A DNA stretch of 64,000 nucleotides from JAICYJ01 sp963737445 (GCA_963737445.1 CAVTSO010000006.1:62001-126000), one strand, 5' to 3'. Positions 16,726 through 24,601 are shown, counted from the stretch's first letter. Notes: a model not told the origin generated them from the letters alone. Numbers and translations are program-made.

Positions 16726-17736
16726 GCGGCGCCGGCCGACCGAGACCGTGTCCAGCGTGGCCGCCTGCAGCGAGTGCGGGTAGCGGATCGGGGTGGAGTG
16801 GGTGCGCAGGCCGTGGCGGTGCGCGGGGCCGTCCACGCGACGGGGTGGGACGGCCGGCGCAGCCGTCGCGGCCATCGGCGCCACGGTGTGCAGCGATGCG
16901 CTGCCCACCAGCGAAGCGGTCAGCACGGACTGCATCACGCGGAGCACCAGAGCGGTCGGGAATCCGTCGATACGAGGCCGGGCGGGCGGCCGAGCCGGGA
17001 CCGGGGGGCGCGGCCAGGCGGACGCCCGGGCAACGACCATGGCACGATCGGCGGTGGGCATGATCACGACCGGCGTACCGAGGTGCAGAGCGGGACGGAG
17101 GCGCGCGAGCGCCTGAGGCGAGACGCGGAGACAGCCATGGGAGGCGGCGGTGCCGATCGACGTCGGATCGTCGGTGCCGTGGATCGCCAGCTGGTCGCCG
17201 CCCGACCAGTTCGGAGGCAGGTGCGGCTGGTCACCCGAGAGGCCGAACGCGTACCAGCCGAACGGGCCCGACGGGTCACCGGTGGCCAGGCTGTCGGTGA
17301 CGCTGAAGCGCCCGATCGGGGTGGGGGTGGTGACGGCGCCGATCGCGGCCGAGAAGGAGGCTCGCGGGCGCGAGCCGTGCATCAGCCAGATGCGGCGGGC
17401 GTGCAGGCTGGCGCGAATCCAGGTGCTGGTGCGGACCGTGCGGAGGCCGCGCAGGTTGATCCAGCCGGTGCGTCCGTTCGGCTTCAGCGGCAGCTCGACT
17501 CGACCCCAGCGGCGGTTCGCGGTGGTGCGCAGCACCCAGAGCCAGGTGGGCGCCCCCAGCCGTGTGGCGGCGGGCAGGTGAGCCACGGTTGCGCCACCGG
17601 GCGACGAACGCACGGTGGCGCCGTGTGGGGCTGATACGAGCAGGAAGCGCGGGCCGTCGGAGGCGCGTGCCTGTGCGGGAAGGGCCACCGCGAGCAGGGC
17701 CAGGCCCACCGCCAACATCGCCCCACACCGTCGCAC
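16711..17736 (-). CDS. Secreted L,D-transpeptidase (YkuD domain)
   Basis: About 341 residues. N-terminal signal peptide (MRRCGAMLAVGLALLAVALP, cut near AQARA), an SH3-like region (GATVRSSPGG to GRVELPLKPNGRTGWINL), then the YkuD catalytic domain with LAIHGTDDPTSIGTAASHG and catalytic SHGCLRVS. A ~105-residue proline/alanine-rich extension follows the domain, ending in a basic RRRLPVG. It forms 3-3 peptidoglycan cross-links outside the membrane. GTG 17736 is chosen for its charged n-region; ATG 17718 also works. Intact paralogue of the broken gene at 10446-11207. Confidence 0.82.
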   Translation of the reverse strand: MRRCGAMLAVGLALLAVALPAQARASDGPRFLLVSAPHGATVRSSPGGATVAHLPAATRLGAPTWLWVLRTTANRRWGRVELPLKPNGRTGWINLRGLRTVRTSTWIRASLHARRIWLMHGSRPRASFSAAIGAVTTPTPIGRFSVTDSLATGDPSGPFGWYAFGLSGDQPHLPPNWSGGDQLAIHGTDDPTSIGTAASHGCLRVSPQALARLRPALHLGTPVVIMPTADRAMVVARASAWPRPPVPARPPARPRIDGFPTALVLRVMQSVLTASLVGSASLHTVAPMAATAAPAVPPRRVDGPAHRHGLRTHSTPIRYPHSLQAATLDTVSVGRRRLPVG

Positions 17737-17943
17737 ACGCCGTTGCTCAGCAAGCAACCCGAGCACCCATGGACCCCCGTCACCTCGGCCATTCGTTGCG
17801 GCCGCGGGGCTGATCTTACATCTTGCTTGTCGTGTTACAAAGCCTGGTGTGCTTGCAGGATGGGTCAGGGGCGAGGCGACCGGCGAAGTGACCAAGATCA
17901 CGTTGTTCGCCGCCTGGCCACCTTCCCTGTTACGCCCGGTGGA
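17737..17943 (-). promoter_or_regulatory. Leader of the L,D-transpeptidase gene; possible structured RNA
   Basis: The 207 bases upstream of the gene (read on the minus strand) hold no Shine-Dalgarno or TANNNT box at the start, unlike most neighbours. Close to the start are two mutually exclusive hairpins: GTTGC/GCAAC (17742-17758 region) and GCTC/GAGC overlapping it. Just before them a purine-rich GACGGGGG-TCC-ATGGGTGC segment vaguely recalls the 3' part of ydaO-type c-di-AMP riboswitches, which often precede cell-wall hydrolase genes in actinobacteria. This is a weak resemblance only. Confidence 0.2.
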
Positions 17944-18084
17944 TCAGTAGCCGCCACCTCCGCCGCCGCTACCGCCGCCGCCCGCGTAAACGAGCAGTCC
18001 GACGACGATGATCGCCGCGACCGCCAGGCCGATCCAAACGGCCCAGTTGCGGCCGGGAGTGGATTCAGGTGTGTTGGTGCTCAC
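17944..18084 (-). CDS. Small single-helix membrane protein with glycine-rich tail
   Basis: A 46-residue protein: hydrophilic N-terminus (STNTPESTPGRN), one membrane helix (about residues 14-34, WIGLAVAAIIVVGLLVYAGG) and a tail of glycines ending in tyrosine. GTG at 18084 is preceded by a strong Shine-Dalgarno AGGAGG (plus-strand 18091-18096, read on the minus strand). Too small for family assignment; translation is well supported by the ribosome-binding site. Confidence 0.6.
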   Translation of the reverse strand: MSTNTPESTPGRNWAVWIGLAVAAIIVVGLLVYAGGGGSGGGGGGY

Positions 18085-18179
18085 GAGGTGCCTCCTCGGG
18101 GAGTCTTGGACATCACTACCCTGGGTACGGCATGCGGGGCCTAGCGGTTCATGACCGCCGGCGTGGCGACGGGCCTGCG

Positions 18180-18665
18180 CTAGCCGTGAACGTCGGTGTG
18201 CACGTGTTCGCAGCCGCAGGCGACGGCCCACTCGTCGAGCGTGCGGCCTTCCAGCGGGTGGCCGTGCTTGAAGAGCTTCCCGACGTACGAGTGGCGGTGC
18301 TGATCGAGCAGGTTGGCGAGGTGCCCGATGTCGGTCGTCGACCAGCCACCGGGCGGCTGGTGGGCGTCGGCGAGATGCTCGCGGATCTCGTCGGCGGTGG
18401 CGGTCTCGAAGGCGTGGTAGCGCTGGCCGGAGCTGGTGCGGAGGAACCACTTCGCCGCCAGCATCCCCTCCAGCGCCTCTTTGGCCCGCTTCTTGTCCTC
18501 GTTGGCCACGATCACCGTGTAGCCGGAGCCCATCTGGTTCGAACCGAAGGTCGTCAGCACCGGGTTCGCGACCGCGCACTTGATGCCGTTGCCGTGCAGC
18601 AACTCAACGGCTTCGTCTGCGCCCTGGGGAGATGAGAGCACGGCGATGGGGGTGGTGTCGCTCAC
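18180..18665 (-). CDS. DUF2007-like protein of unknown function
   Basis: A 161-residue cytoplasmic protein. The N-terminal half (TPIAVLSSPQGADEAVELLH, GIKCAVANP, GSGYTVIVANED, AKEALEG) matches the ferredoxin-like DUF2007 'putative signal-transducing protein' pattern. The C-terminal half is His/Asp-rich (YHAFETATADEIREHLADAH, HRHSYVGKLFKHGH, CGCEHVHTDVHG) and may bind a metal. GTG 18665 is chosen because a minus-strand TACGCT (plus 18672-18677) ends 6 bases upstream. Confidence 0.6.
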   Translation of the reverse strand: MSDTTPIAVLSSPQGADEAVELLHGNGIKCAVANPVLTTFGSNQMGSGYTVIVANEDKKRAKEALEGMLAAKWFLRTSSGQRYHAFETATADEIREHLADAHQPPGGWSTTDIGHLANLLDQHRHSYVGKLFKHGHPLEGRTLDEWAVACGCEHVHTDVHG

Positions 18666-18720
18666 GGCGCAAGCGTACACCGGGGCGTGCGGCCTACGTC
18701 GGCGCACCGCAGCCCGGCAC

Positions 18721-18749
18721 TTGACGTTGTGCCGGGGCAGTCATAGTGT
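18721..18749 (+). promoter_or_regulatory. Promoter TTGACG-17-TAGTGT
   Basis: TTGACG (18721-18726) and TAGTGT (18744-18749) are 17 bases apart and face the gene at 18905, giving a leader of ~150 bases. Confidence 0.5.
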
Positions 18750-18904
18750 CTTCTGCCACAAGCGGTGCGCCCGGTCGACGGCTGCGGTGCCAGCGCTCTG
18801 AGCGGGAGTCGGGTCTGGCTCTCGTCGCCGCACCGGCTGGTTGGGGCCGATTCTGGCGCTCCCAGGAGCGGGCCGGCCCGCCGAACTCCCGAAAAGAGCG
18901 AGTC

Positions 18905-19196
18905 ATGGCGATCTGTCGAATCATCGAGACGGGCGCGAAGCCCGAGCAGTACGAGCAGGTACGTGCCCATCTCGGCCTGGGCGATGCGGCGCCGCCAGGC
19001 AGCATGGTCCACATCGCCGCGATCGGCGACGACGGACTGATGCGGGTGATCGAGGTGTGGGAGCCGCGATCAGGCCCAGGCGTTTGCCGAGAAGGTCGTC
19101 GAGGCACGTACCGAGATCGGCATCGCCCCCGTCCGCCCCCAGATCCCGTACCTGGAGGTGCACAAGATCGCCCAGGACGTGGGCGCCACCGCCTGA
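18905..19196 (+). CDS. Small ABM/antibiotic-monooxygenase-like protein, uncertain (frameshifted)
   Basis: About 97 residues in two frames. The first frame gives MAICRIIETGAKPEQYEQVRA and IAAIGDDGLMRVIEVWE; after a shift in the 4 bases 19064-19067 the second frame gives DQAQAFAEKVVEARTEIG and RPQIPYLEVHKIAQDVG, ending TGA. The pattern (a beta strand, helix with 'EQYEQVR', IEVWE, then a helix and final strand YLEVHKI) is that of a dimeric alpha-beta barrel protein similar to ABM monooxygenases; the assignment is by layout, not by catalytic residues. Confidence 0.5.
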
Positions 19197-19272
19197 CGCC
19201 TCAGGAGACGTCTGCGCTAACGGTGCGTGCCCATGCCGGGAACCCGCACGAGATGCACGGGCTCCCGGGGAG

Positions 19273-19345
19273 TACCGCATACCGGATTCGAACCGGTGTT
19301 ACCGCCGTGAGAGGGCGGCGTCCTAGGCCCCTAGACGAATGCGGC
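19273..19345 (-). tRNA. tRNA-Glu (anticodon CTC)
   Basis: Read on the minus strand it folds as a full cloverleaf: acceptor GCCGCAT/ATGCGGT, anticodon stem CCGCC/GGCGG around loop CTCTCAC (anticodon CTC, Glu), T-arm ACCGG-TTCGAAT-CCGGT. The 3' CCA is not encoded. About 73 bases. Confidence 0.93.
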
Positions 19346-19399
19346 ACGGTCGCCCCGAGGCGCGCGGATTCTAGCAAGCGCCGGTTGCGCGCCGCCTGG

Positions 19400-20032
19400 T
19401 CAGGCCGCCGTGAGCTGCGACGCCAGCCGCTCGGAAAGCAGCTCGCGCACCCGTGGCCACTCGTCGTCCGTGATCGAGTACCAGGCGGAGTCGCGCCAGC
19501 GGCCGCCGAACATCAGCATGTGCTTGCGGAAGATGCCTTCGAACGTGGACGGCAGCGCTGCCAGCGCCGCTCGTGCCCGGTCGTTGCGCGCGTCCGTCTT
19601 GAACTCGACCCGCGCGCAGCCCAGCTGGTCGAACGCGTGCTCCAGCATCAGCAGCTTGGCCTCGGTGTTTGCGCCCGTGCCCCAGGCCGCCGGTGAGACC
19701 AGCGACCAGCCGATCTCGAGGCCGCGGTCGGCCGGGCGCAGAGCCAGGAAGCGGCTGCTGCCGACCGGCCGGTCGTCCTCCTGCGCGACGGTGACGAAGC
19801 CGAACTCGGTCCGCGCTGCCGTCTCCGCCATCGCCTCGCGGAACCAGGCGTCGAACACCTCGCGCCCGGCCGAGGCATCGATCTTCACCCAGCGCCACAC
19901 GCCGGGGTCGCCCAGCGCCGTCCAGAGGCCCTCGCGGTGGCGCTTGGCGAACGGCTCCATCCGCACGCCGATCCCCTCCAGCGTGGGCGGCTGCTCGAAC
20001 AGCCGGTCGAACCCGTTTCCGGTCGGCGCCAT
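19400..20032 (-). CDS. GNAT-family N-acetyltransferase (RimJ/RimL type)
   Basis: A 210-residue acetyl-CoA-dependent acyltransferase. Layout follows the RimJ/RimL subgroup: LEGIGVRMEPFAKRHREGLW at the N-terminus, FVTVAQEDDRPVGSSRFL in the middle strands, EIGWSLVSPAAWGTGANTEA as the acetyl-CoA binding motif region, then RVEFKTDARNDRARAALAAL and a C-terminal WYSITDDEWP typical of the family. Substrate unknown. A minus-strand TACGAT box (plus 20039-20044) ends 6 bases before the ATG. Divergent from the IS110-disrupted amidase unit. Confidence 0.87.
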   Translation of the reverse strand: MAPTGNGFDRLFEQPPTLEGIGVRMEPFAKRHREGLWTALGDPGVWRWVKIDASAGREVFDAWFREAMAETAARTEFGFVTVAQEDDRPVGSSRFLALRPADRGLEIGWSLVSPAAWGTGANTEAKLLMLEHAFDQLGCARVEFKTDARNDRARAALAALPSTFEGIFRKHMLMFGGRWRDSAWYSITDDEWPRVRELLSERLASQLTAA

Positions 20033-20038
20033 GCCGCC

Positions 20039-20072
20039 ATCGTAGAGCGTCGCCCCGCGGCGCCGGTAGGCT
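20039..20072. promoter_or_regulatory. Divergent boxes: TACGAT (GNAT) and TAGGCT (probable original amidase promoter)
   Basis: TACGAT on the minus strand (20039-20044) serves the GNAT gene. TAGGCT on the plus strand (20067-20072) ends 7 bases before a GTG at 20080 that now lies at the left edge of the IS110 element. The arrangement matches the nfo/gltX divergent pair. Confidence 0.45.
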
Positions 20073-20152
20073 GGCGTCAGTGAGAGAGTCGGTGGTGCTG
20101 GGCGGTGTCGTCCGACCGGCCGTGTTGATTCTCGGGCGGAGGGGACGTGCAC

Positions 20153-21217
20153 ATGATCGTGATTGGGACGGACGCACACAAGTCGTCGTTTACGGGAGCC
20201 GCGGTGGATGGCGTGACCGGTGAGCAGCGACGCTGTGAGACGGTCGCGGCGACCACTGCCGAGTTTGGACGGTTGTTGGCTTGGGCGCGACGGCTGGATG
20301 GGGAGCGGGTGTGGGCGCTGGAGGACTGTCGGCATGTGTCTGGCCGGTTTGAGCGGTTCTTGCTGGCTCGTGCTGAGCGGGTGATGCGCGTCCCGCCGAA
20401 GCTGATGGCCGGTGCTCGTGAAAGCGCGCGTGAGCGGGGTAAGTCGGATCCGATCGATGCTCGCGCGGTGGCCGTGGCGGCGCTGCGTGAGGGCGTCGAT
20501 CAGCTGCCGTCGGCCCTGCTGGCCGGCCGTGATCTCGATCTGCGGCTGCTGCTCGATCACCACGACGATCTGGTCGCTGCGCGTAGCCAGTCGCAGCAGC
20601 GGCTGTGCTGGCACCTGCACGACCGGTACGAGGATCTTGAGATCCCACCGGGCGCGCTTGATCGCGGCGTCTGGCTCGATCGGATCGGGCGTCGCTTGGC
20701 GCGTGCGGAGCGATCCACCTGCGTGCGGGGCGCGCGATCCCTGCTGGCCGCGATTCGCGCCAACACGCGCCAGATCCGCCAGCTCGAGCGGGAGATCACG
20801 GCCCTGGTCGATGAGCTGTGCCCGCAACTGGTCGCCGAGGTCGGATGCGGCCCGCTGACGGCAGCCAAACTGGTCGGTGAGATCGCCAACGCTGAGCGAT
20901 TCGCGAGCGATGCAAAGCTCGCTCGCGCGAGCGGCGTTGCGCCCATCCCCGTCTCGTCCGGGCGACGAGACCGGCATCGGCTCGATCGCGGTGGCAACCG
21001 CCAGCTCAACCTGGCGTTTCACCGCTTCGCCGTCAACCGGGCACGTCGCGACCCGGCCACAGCCGCGTATCTTGCCCGCAAGCAAGCTCAAGGCATGCAT
21101 CGCATGGAAGCACTTCGCTGCCTCAAACGCCACCTCGCCAGACGCCTCTGGCACCTCCTCCAGACACCACCAACGACCCAAGGCAGCGCCCAAAAACAGG
21201 CGCTCGCCTTGACATAG
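20153..21217 (+). CDS. IS110-family transposase (DEDD / serine recombinase-like)
   Basis: A 354-residue transposase. N-terminal RuvC-like DEDD domain: first Asp in MIVIGTDAHK, Glu in WALEDCRHVSG, later acidic residues in KSDPIDARAVA. A coiled region follows, then the C-terminal Transposase_20 domain with EVGCGPLTAAKLVGEI, ASGVAPIPVSSG (catalytic-serine region) and DRGGNRQLNLAFHRFA. Start ATG 20153 is chosen because GGAGG (20138-20142) lies 10 bases upstream; GTG 20147 is too close. The reading frame is complete, so the element may be active. Confidence 0.92.
   Translation: MIVIGTDAHKSSFTGAAVDGVTGEQRRCETVAATTAEFGRLLAWARRLDGERVWALEDCRHVSGRFERFLLARAERVMRVPPKLMAGARESARERGKSDPIDARAVAVAALREGVDQLPSALLAGRDLDLRLLLDHHDDLVAARSQSQQRLCWHLHDRYEDLEIPPGALDRGVWLDRIGRRLARAERSTCVRGARSLLAAIRANTRQIRQLEREITALVDELCPQLVAEVGCGPLTAAKLVGEIANAERFASDAKLARASGVAPIPVSSGRRDRHRLDRGGNRQLNLAFHRFAVNRARRDPATAAYLARKQAQGMHRMEALRCLKRHLARRLWHLLQTPPTTQGSAQKQALALT
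21180..21210 (+). repeat. Hairpin at the 3' end of the transposase gene
   Basis: AAGGC-A-GCGCC (21180-21190) pairs with GGCGC-TC-GCCTT (21199-21210) around an A-rich 8-base loop: ten base pairs with one small internal loop, ending five bases before the stop codon. It may be an IS-end recognition structure or may limit read-through. Confidence 0.5.
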
Positions 21218-21226
21218 GAGCAACGC

Positions 21227-22627
21227 GTGTCCGACGACCTGTGCATGCTGACCGCCGTCGAAGCGGTCGCGCTGCTGCGCTTGGGCCGGGTCTCGTCGCG
21301 GGAGCTGGTGGAGGCGGCGCTGCGGCGCATCGAGCAGATCGACCCGCAGCTGAACGCGCTGCCCACGGTCTGCGCCGAGCGGGCGTTCGGGCAGGCCGAC
21401 CGCGCTTCACGCGACACGACGCTGGCCGGGCTGCCGATCGCCGTCAAGGATCTCAACGATGTGGTCGGCGTCCGCACAACCTACGGATCCCCGATCTACG
21501 CCGACCATGTGCCCGACCGCTCCGACTTCATGGTCGAGCGGCTGGAGCAGCGCGGCGCCGTGGTCGTGGCGAAGTCGAACACGCCTGAGTTCGGGGCCGG
21601 CGGCAACACCTTCAACGAGGTGTTCGGCGAGACCCGAAACCCGTGGGACACCTCCCGCACCTGCGGTGGCTCGTCGGGTGGCTCGGCGGCCGCCCTGGCC
21701 AGCGGCCAGGTGTGGCTGGCGACCGGGTCCGACCTCGGCGGCAGCGTGCGCACCCCGGCCGGCTTCTGCGGCGTCGTGGGAGTCCGGCCCAGCCCCGGCC
21801 GGGTGGCCGCCGGCCCCTCGCCGCTGCCGTTCGAGACTATGTCGGTGGAAGGGCCGATGGGCCGTACCGTGGCCGACGCGGCGCTGATGCTGGACGCGAT
21901 GGCCGGCCTCGACGCGCGTGACCCGCTCTCGCTGGATGCGCCCGCTCGTCCCTTCGCAGACGCGGCAGCCGCCCCGGGGCTGCCGCCGCGGGTCGCCTAC
22001 AGCCCCGATCTGGGCGTGACACCGGTCACCACAGAGGTTCGCGACGCGTGCGGACGGGCCGTGGAGCGGCTGGCGGCGGCCGGGGTCGAGGTGGAGCAGG
22101 CGTCGCCCGACCTGACCGGAGCGCCCGAGGCATTCCAGGTGCTGCGCGGCGCCGGGTACGTGGCCGGCATGGAGCCGCTGTATGCGACCGACCGCGACCG
22201 CCTCAAGCCCGACATCATCTGGAACATCGAGTTCGGGCTGAGCCTCTCGGTCGAGCGGATCGCGCAGGCCGAGCAGGCCCGCGGCGCCGTCTTCCAGCGC
22301 ATGTCGGAGTTCATGGCCGGGTACGATCTGCTGCTCTGCCCGACCGCCTGCGTCGCGCCGTTCGACGTGTCCACGCGCTGGATCCGCGAGGTGTCCGGTG
22401 TCACGTTTGACAACTACGTCGAGTGGCTTCGGATCACCTCGGCGATCACGCTTACCTCGTGCCCGGTCGTGGCGCTGCCCTGCGAGCTGACCGAGGTGGG
22501 CCTGCCGGTCGGTATGCAGCTGGTCGGCCGGCCCCGTGGGGAGTGGCAGCTGCTGTCGGCGGCGGCCGCTCTCGAGCAGGTGTTCGATCTGGCCGGCCGC
22601 GTGCCCATGGATCCCAGGGGCGGTTGA
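21227..22627 (+). CDS. Amidase (amidase-signature family)
   Basis: A 466-residue serine hydrolase with the Ser-cisSer-Lys triad: Lys in LAGLPIAVKDLNDV, the glycine/serine signature GGSSGGSAAALASG, and nucleophile Ser in GSDLGGSVRTPAGFCGVVG. Members cleave varied amides; the substrate is unknown, and no GatC/GatB neighbours support a GatA role. The GTG start now follows a Shine-Dalgarno AGGAG (21216-21220) that overlaps the transposase stop, so expression is coupled to the IS. The next gene, gluQ, begins 2 bases after the stop. Confidence 0.88.
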   Translation: MSDDLCMLTAVEAVALLRLGRVSSRELVEAALRRIEQIDPQLNALPTVCAERAFGQADRASRDTTLAGLPIAVKDLNDVVGVRTTYGSPIYADHVPDRSDFMVERLEQRGAVVVAKSNTPEFGAGGNTFNEVFGETRNPWDTSRTCGGSSGGSAAALASGQVWLATGSDLGGSVRTPAGFCGVVGVRPSPGRVAAGPSPLPFETMSVEGPMGRTVADAALMLDAMAGLDARDPLSLDAPARPFADAAAAPGLPPRVAYSPDLGVTPVTTEVRDACGRAVERLAAAGVEVEQASPDLTGAPEAFQVLRGAGYVAGMEPLYATDRDRLKPDIIWNIEFGLSLSVERIAQAEQARGAVFQRMSEFMAGYDLLLCPTACVAPFDVSTRWIREVSGVTFDNYVEWLRITSAITLTSCPVVALPCELTEVGLPVGMQLVGRPRGEWQLLSAAAALEQVFDLAGRVPMDPRGG

Positions 22628-22629
22628 CC

Positions 22630-23556
22630 GTGGTCGGGCGGTTCGCGCCCAGCCCCAGCGGCCTCATGCATCTGGGAAACGCCCGCACGGCGCTCCTGGC
22701 CTGGCTGGACGCCCGGGCGCGCGGTGGCGAGATGCTGCTGCGGATCGAGGATCTCGACCGCGACCGTTGCCGGCCGGAGTACGTCCAGGCGATCCGCGAC
22801 GACCTGGCCTGGCTGGGACTCGACTGGGATGCGGAGACCAGGCCGCAGTCTCTGCGCGATCCAGACTACGCCGTCGCCGTGGAGCGGCTGTCGCAGCTGG
22901 GGCTGGTGTACGAGTGCTTCTGTTCCCGCCGTGAGCTTGCGGCGGTGACGTCGGCACCGCATGGCAGCGACGACCAGCCTGCCGCCTACGCCGGCACCTG
23001 TCGCGAGCTGACCGACGCGCAGCGGGAACGGCTGCGGGCCGAGGGGAAACGCCCGGCCCTGCGCGTGCGCATGCCGGAGCGGGCCGTCGAAGTGCGCGAC
23101 CGGCTGCACGGCAGGAACCTCCGGCCGGTCGGCGGCGACGTGATCGTGCGCCGCTCCGACGGCCTCTACGCCTACCAGTTGGCGGTGGTGGCCGACGACG
23201 CGGCAGATGGCGTGACCGACGTCGTGCGCGGTGATGATCTGCTGGCCTCGACCGCGCGCCAGGTGGCGCTGCAGCAGCTGCTGGGGCTGCCGCACCCCGC
23301 ATACGCGCACGTGCCGCTGATGCTCGGGGAGGACGGCGAGCGGCTGGCCAAGCGGCACGGCGCCGTGGCCGTCGCCGACCTGCGCGCTGCCGGCGCGACC
23401 GCCCGCGAGGTGGTGGGCGCGCTGGCGGGATCGGCCGGGATCAGCGACGGCCGGGCCGTCGCTGCGGCCGAGCTGCTCGAGGGCTTCGAGCTGACGCGGG
23501 TGGGCCGGCACCCCTGGCGGCTGGCGCCGGGCACGCCGATCCTGTCGGCTACCTGA
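22630..23556 (+). CDS. gluQ: Glutamyl-Q tRNA(Asp) synthetase
   Basis: A ~308-residue GluRS-like enzyme without the anticodon-binding domain; it attaches glutamate to queuosine in tRNA-Asp. HIGH-type region RFAPSPSGLMHLGNARTALL, zinc ligands in YECFCSRREL and YAGTCREL, KMSKS-like loop LAKRHGAV. It is clearly shorter than the true gltX at 13116. GTG 22630 is used; a TTG at 22624 overlapping the amidase stop is possible. Probably co-transcribed with the amidase. Confidence 0.85.
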   Translation: MVGRFAPSPSGLMHLGNARTALLAWLDARARGGEMLLRIEDLDRDRCRPEYVQAIRDDLAWLGLDWDAETRPQSLRDPDYAVAVERLSQLGLVYECFCSRRELAAVTSAPHGSDDQPAAYAGTCRELTDAQRERLRAEGKRPALRVRMPERAVEVRDRLHGRNLRPVGGDVIVRRSDGLYAYQLAVVADDAADGVTDVVRGDDLLASTARQVALQQLLGLPHPAYAHVPLMLGEDGERLAKRHGAVAVADLRAAGATAREVVGALAGSAGISDGRAVAAAELLEGFELTRVGRHPWRLAPGTPILSAT

Positions 23557-23595
23557 CAGTTGACAGGAGCTCCCGGCGGTGGAAGCCTGCGGGTG

Positions 23596-23970
23596 ATGCG
23601 ACCCGAGGACTGGTGGGAGGCGCGGCACGCGCGGCTGGTGAAGAACGAGGAGTCGTTCCGCCAGTACAACAATCGCCGGATGGAGCAGGAGCCGGTCGAC
23701 AGCGACGACGACGAGGAGCCGATCCCGTTCCTCTGCGAGTGCGGCGACTTCACGTGCGTGCAGGCGCTGGTGATGACCGCGGCCGAGTTCGCGGACGCGC
23801 ACGCGGCCGCCGACCGGTTCGTGGTGCTACCAGGTCACGTGTTCGACGACGTCGAGCGCGTGGTCGAGCACCACGGCGGCTTCGAGGTGGTCGAGAAGCT
23901 GGACATGAACGTGGACGAGATGTGGCGCGAGGCGGGAGGCGGCGAGCCTAACCCTTCTTCGGCCAGCTGA
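23596..23970 (+). CDS. Conserved hypothetical protein
   Basis: A 124-residue acidic protein (start MRPEDWWEARHARLVKNEES). A short cysteine pair CECGDFTC in the middle is followed by a helix (TAAEFADAHAAADRFVVLPG) and a strand-rich end VVEHHGGFEVVEKLDMNVDE. The pattern is common in actinobacterial genomes but has no known role. GTG 23593 is an alternative start. The last 23 bases overlap the convergent lipoprotein gene. Confidence 0.6.
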   Translation: MRPEDWWEARHARLVKNEESFRQYNNRRMEQEPVDSDDDEEPIPFLCECGDFTCVQALVMTAAEFADAHAAADRFVVLPGHVFDDVERVVEHHGGFEVVEKLDMNVDEMWREAGGGEPNPSSAS

Positions 23971-24601
23971 GGCTGTTCGCGATCAGGTCGTAGGCCTGCT
24001 TGTTGTCGCGGCTGGTGGGCGTCTGCAGCGACAGGATCACGATGTGGCCGTTGTGGAACACCAGGTAGCGGTACACGCGCAGCGTGTCCTCGGGCGTGTC
24101 GGCGGTGGCCGGCTTGTCCTTGGTGAAGACCATCCTGATGGCCGGCTCGCCGTTGAGCTCCGTGGACTTCGGCCGCGACTCGATGTCGAGCACGGTCTTC
24201 TTGTTCTGCTGCGCGATCATCGCAGCCCGCACCGGCTTCACCTTGGGCGGATTCCCGGACTTCCGCGTCGCGATCACGATCGCGTTCCCGAGCTTGGCGA
24301 TGCGCACGATCCCGCCCTTCTTGGTGACGTTCCAGCCGCCGGGGTAGAGCAGCCGGTAGCCGAGCTTGGGGTTCGTGTAGGTCTGGAACACGGCGCCCGA
24401 CCTGTCGGTGCCGGCCGCCGGGACATAGGTGCCCGTGGAGGCAGCGGAGGACGACGAGGGCTGGCTGGCGGTGGGTCCGCTGCCGCCGCTCGACGAGGAT
24501 GACGACCCGGCACAGCCGGTCGCCGCGAGCACGGCGACGACCGCGATCAGCAGCCCGGGTCGTCGAGCGTCGAGGATGCTCCGGCGCTGCACATCTCCCA
24601 C
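23948..24601 (-). CDS. Secreted lipoprotein of unknown function
   Basis: About 217 residues. The N-terminus has a basic segment, a hydrophobic stretch (LLIAVVAVLAATGC) and a lipobox-like cysteine, then a Ser/Gly-rich linker and a soluble domain (YTNPKLGYRLLYPGGWNV, then a strand-rich region to LSLQTPT) resembling PsbP/DUF1795-type secreted domains, where 'GYRLLYPGGW' is typical. GTG 24601 used; GTG 24592 is equally possible. Probably anchored to the outer face of the membrane. Confidence 0.65.
   Translation of the reverse strand: MGDVQRRSILDARRPGLLIAVVAVLAATGCAGSSSSSSGGSGPTASQPSSSSAASTGTYVPAAGTDRSGAVFQTYTNPKLGYRLLYPGGWNVTKKGGIVRIAKLGNAIVIATRKSGNPPKVKPVRAAMIAQQNKKTVLDIESRPKSTELNGEPAIRMVFTKDKPATADTPEDTLRVYRYLVFHNGHIVILSLQTPTSRDNKQAYDLIANSLSWPKKG

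Larger units (their letters stand above)
20080..21226 (+). mobile_element. IS110-family insertion sequence
   Basis: Boundaries inferred. The left junction is placed at GTCA|GTG (20080) and the right junction at ACGC|GTG (21227): joining the two restores a leaderless GTG start for the downstream amidase with its TAGGCT box in place. This gives an element of 1147 bases with one transposase gene, only ~70 bases of left non-coding end and ~9 bases of right end. IS110 elements lack terminal inverted repeats and make little or no target duplication, consistent with this. Exact ends need an empty-site comparison. Confidence 0.7.

Noticed and set aside
21227..22627. GatA subunit of Glu-tRNA(Gln) amidotransferase
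   Set aside because: The amidase has the shared signature, but gatC and gatB are not adjacent and the sequence looks like a general amidase.
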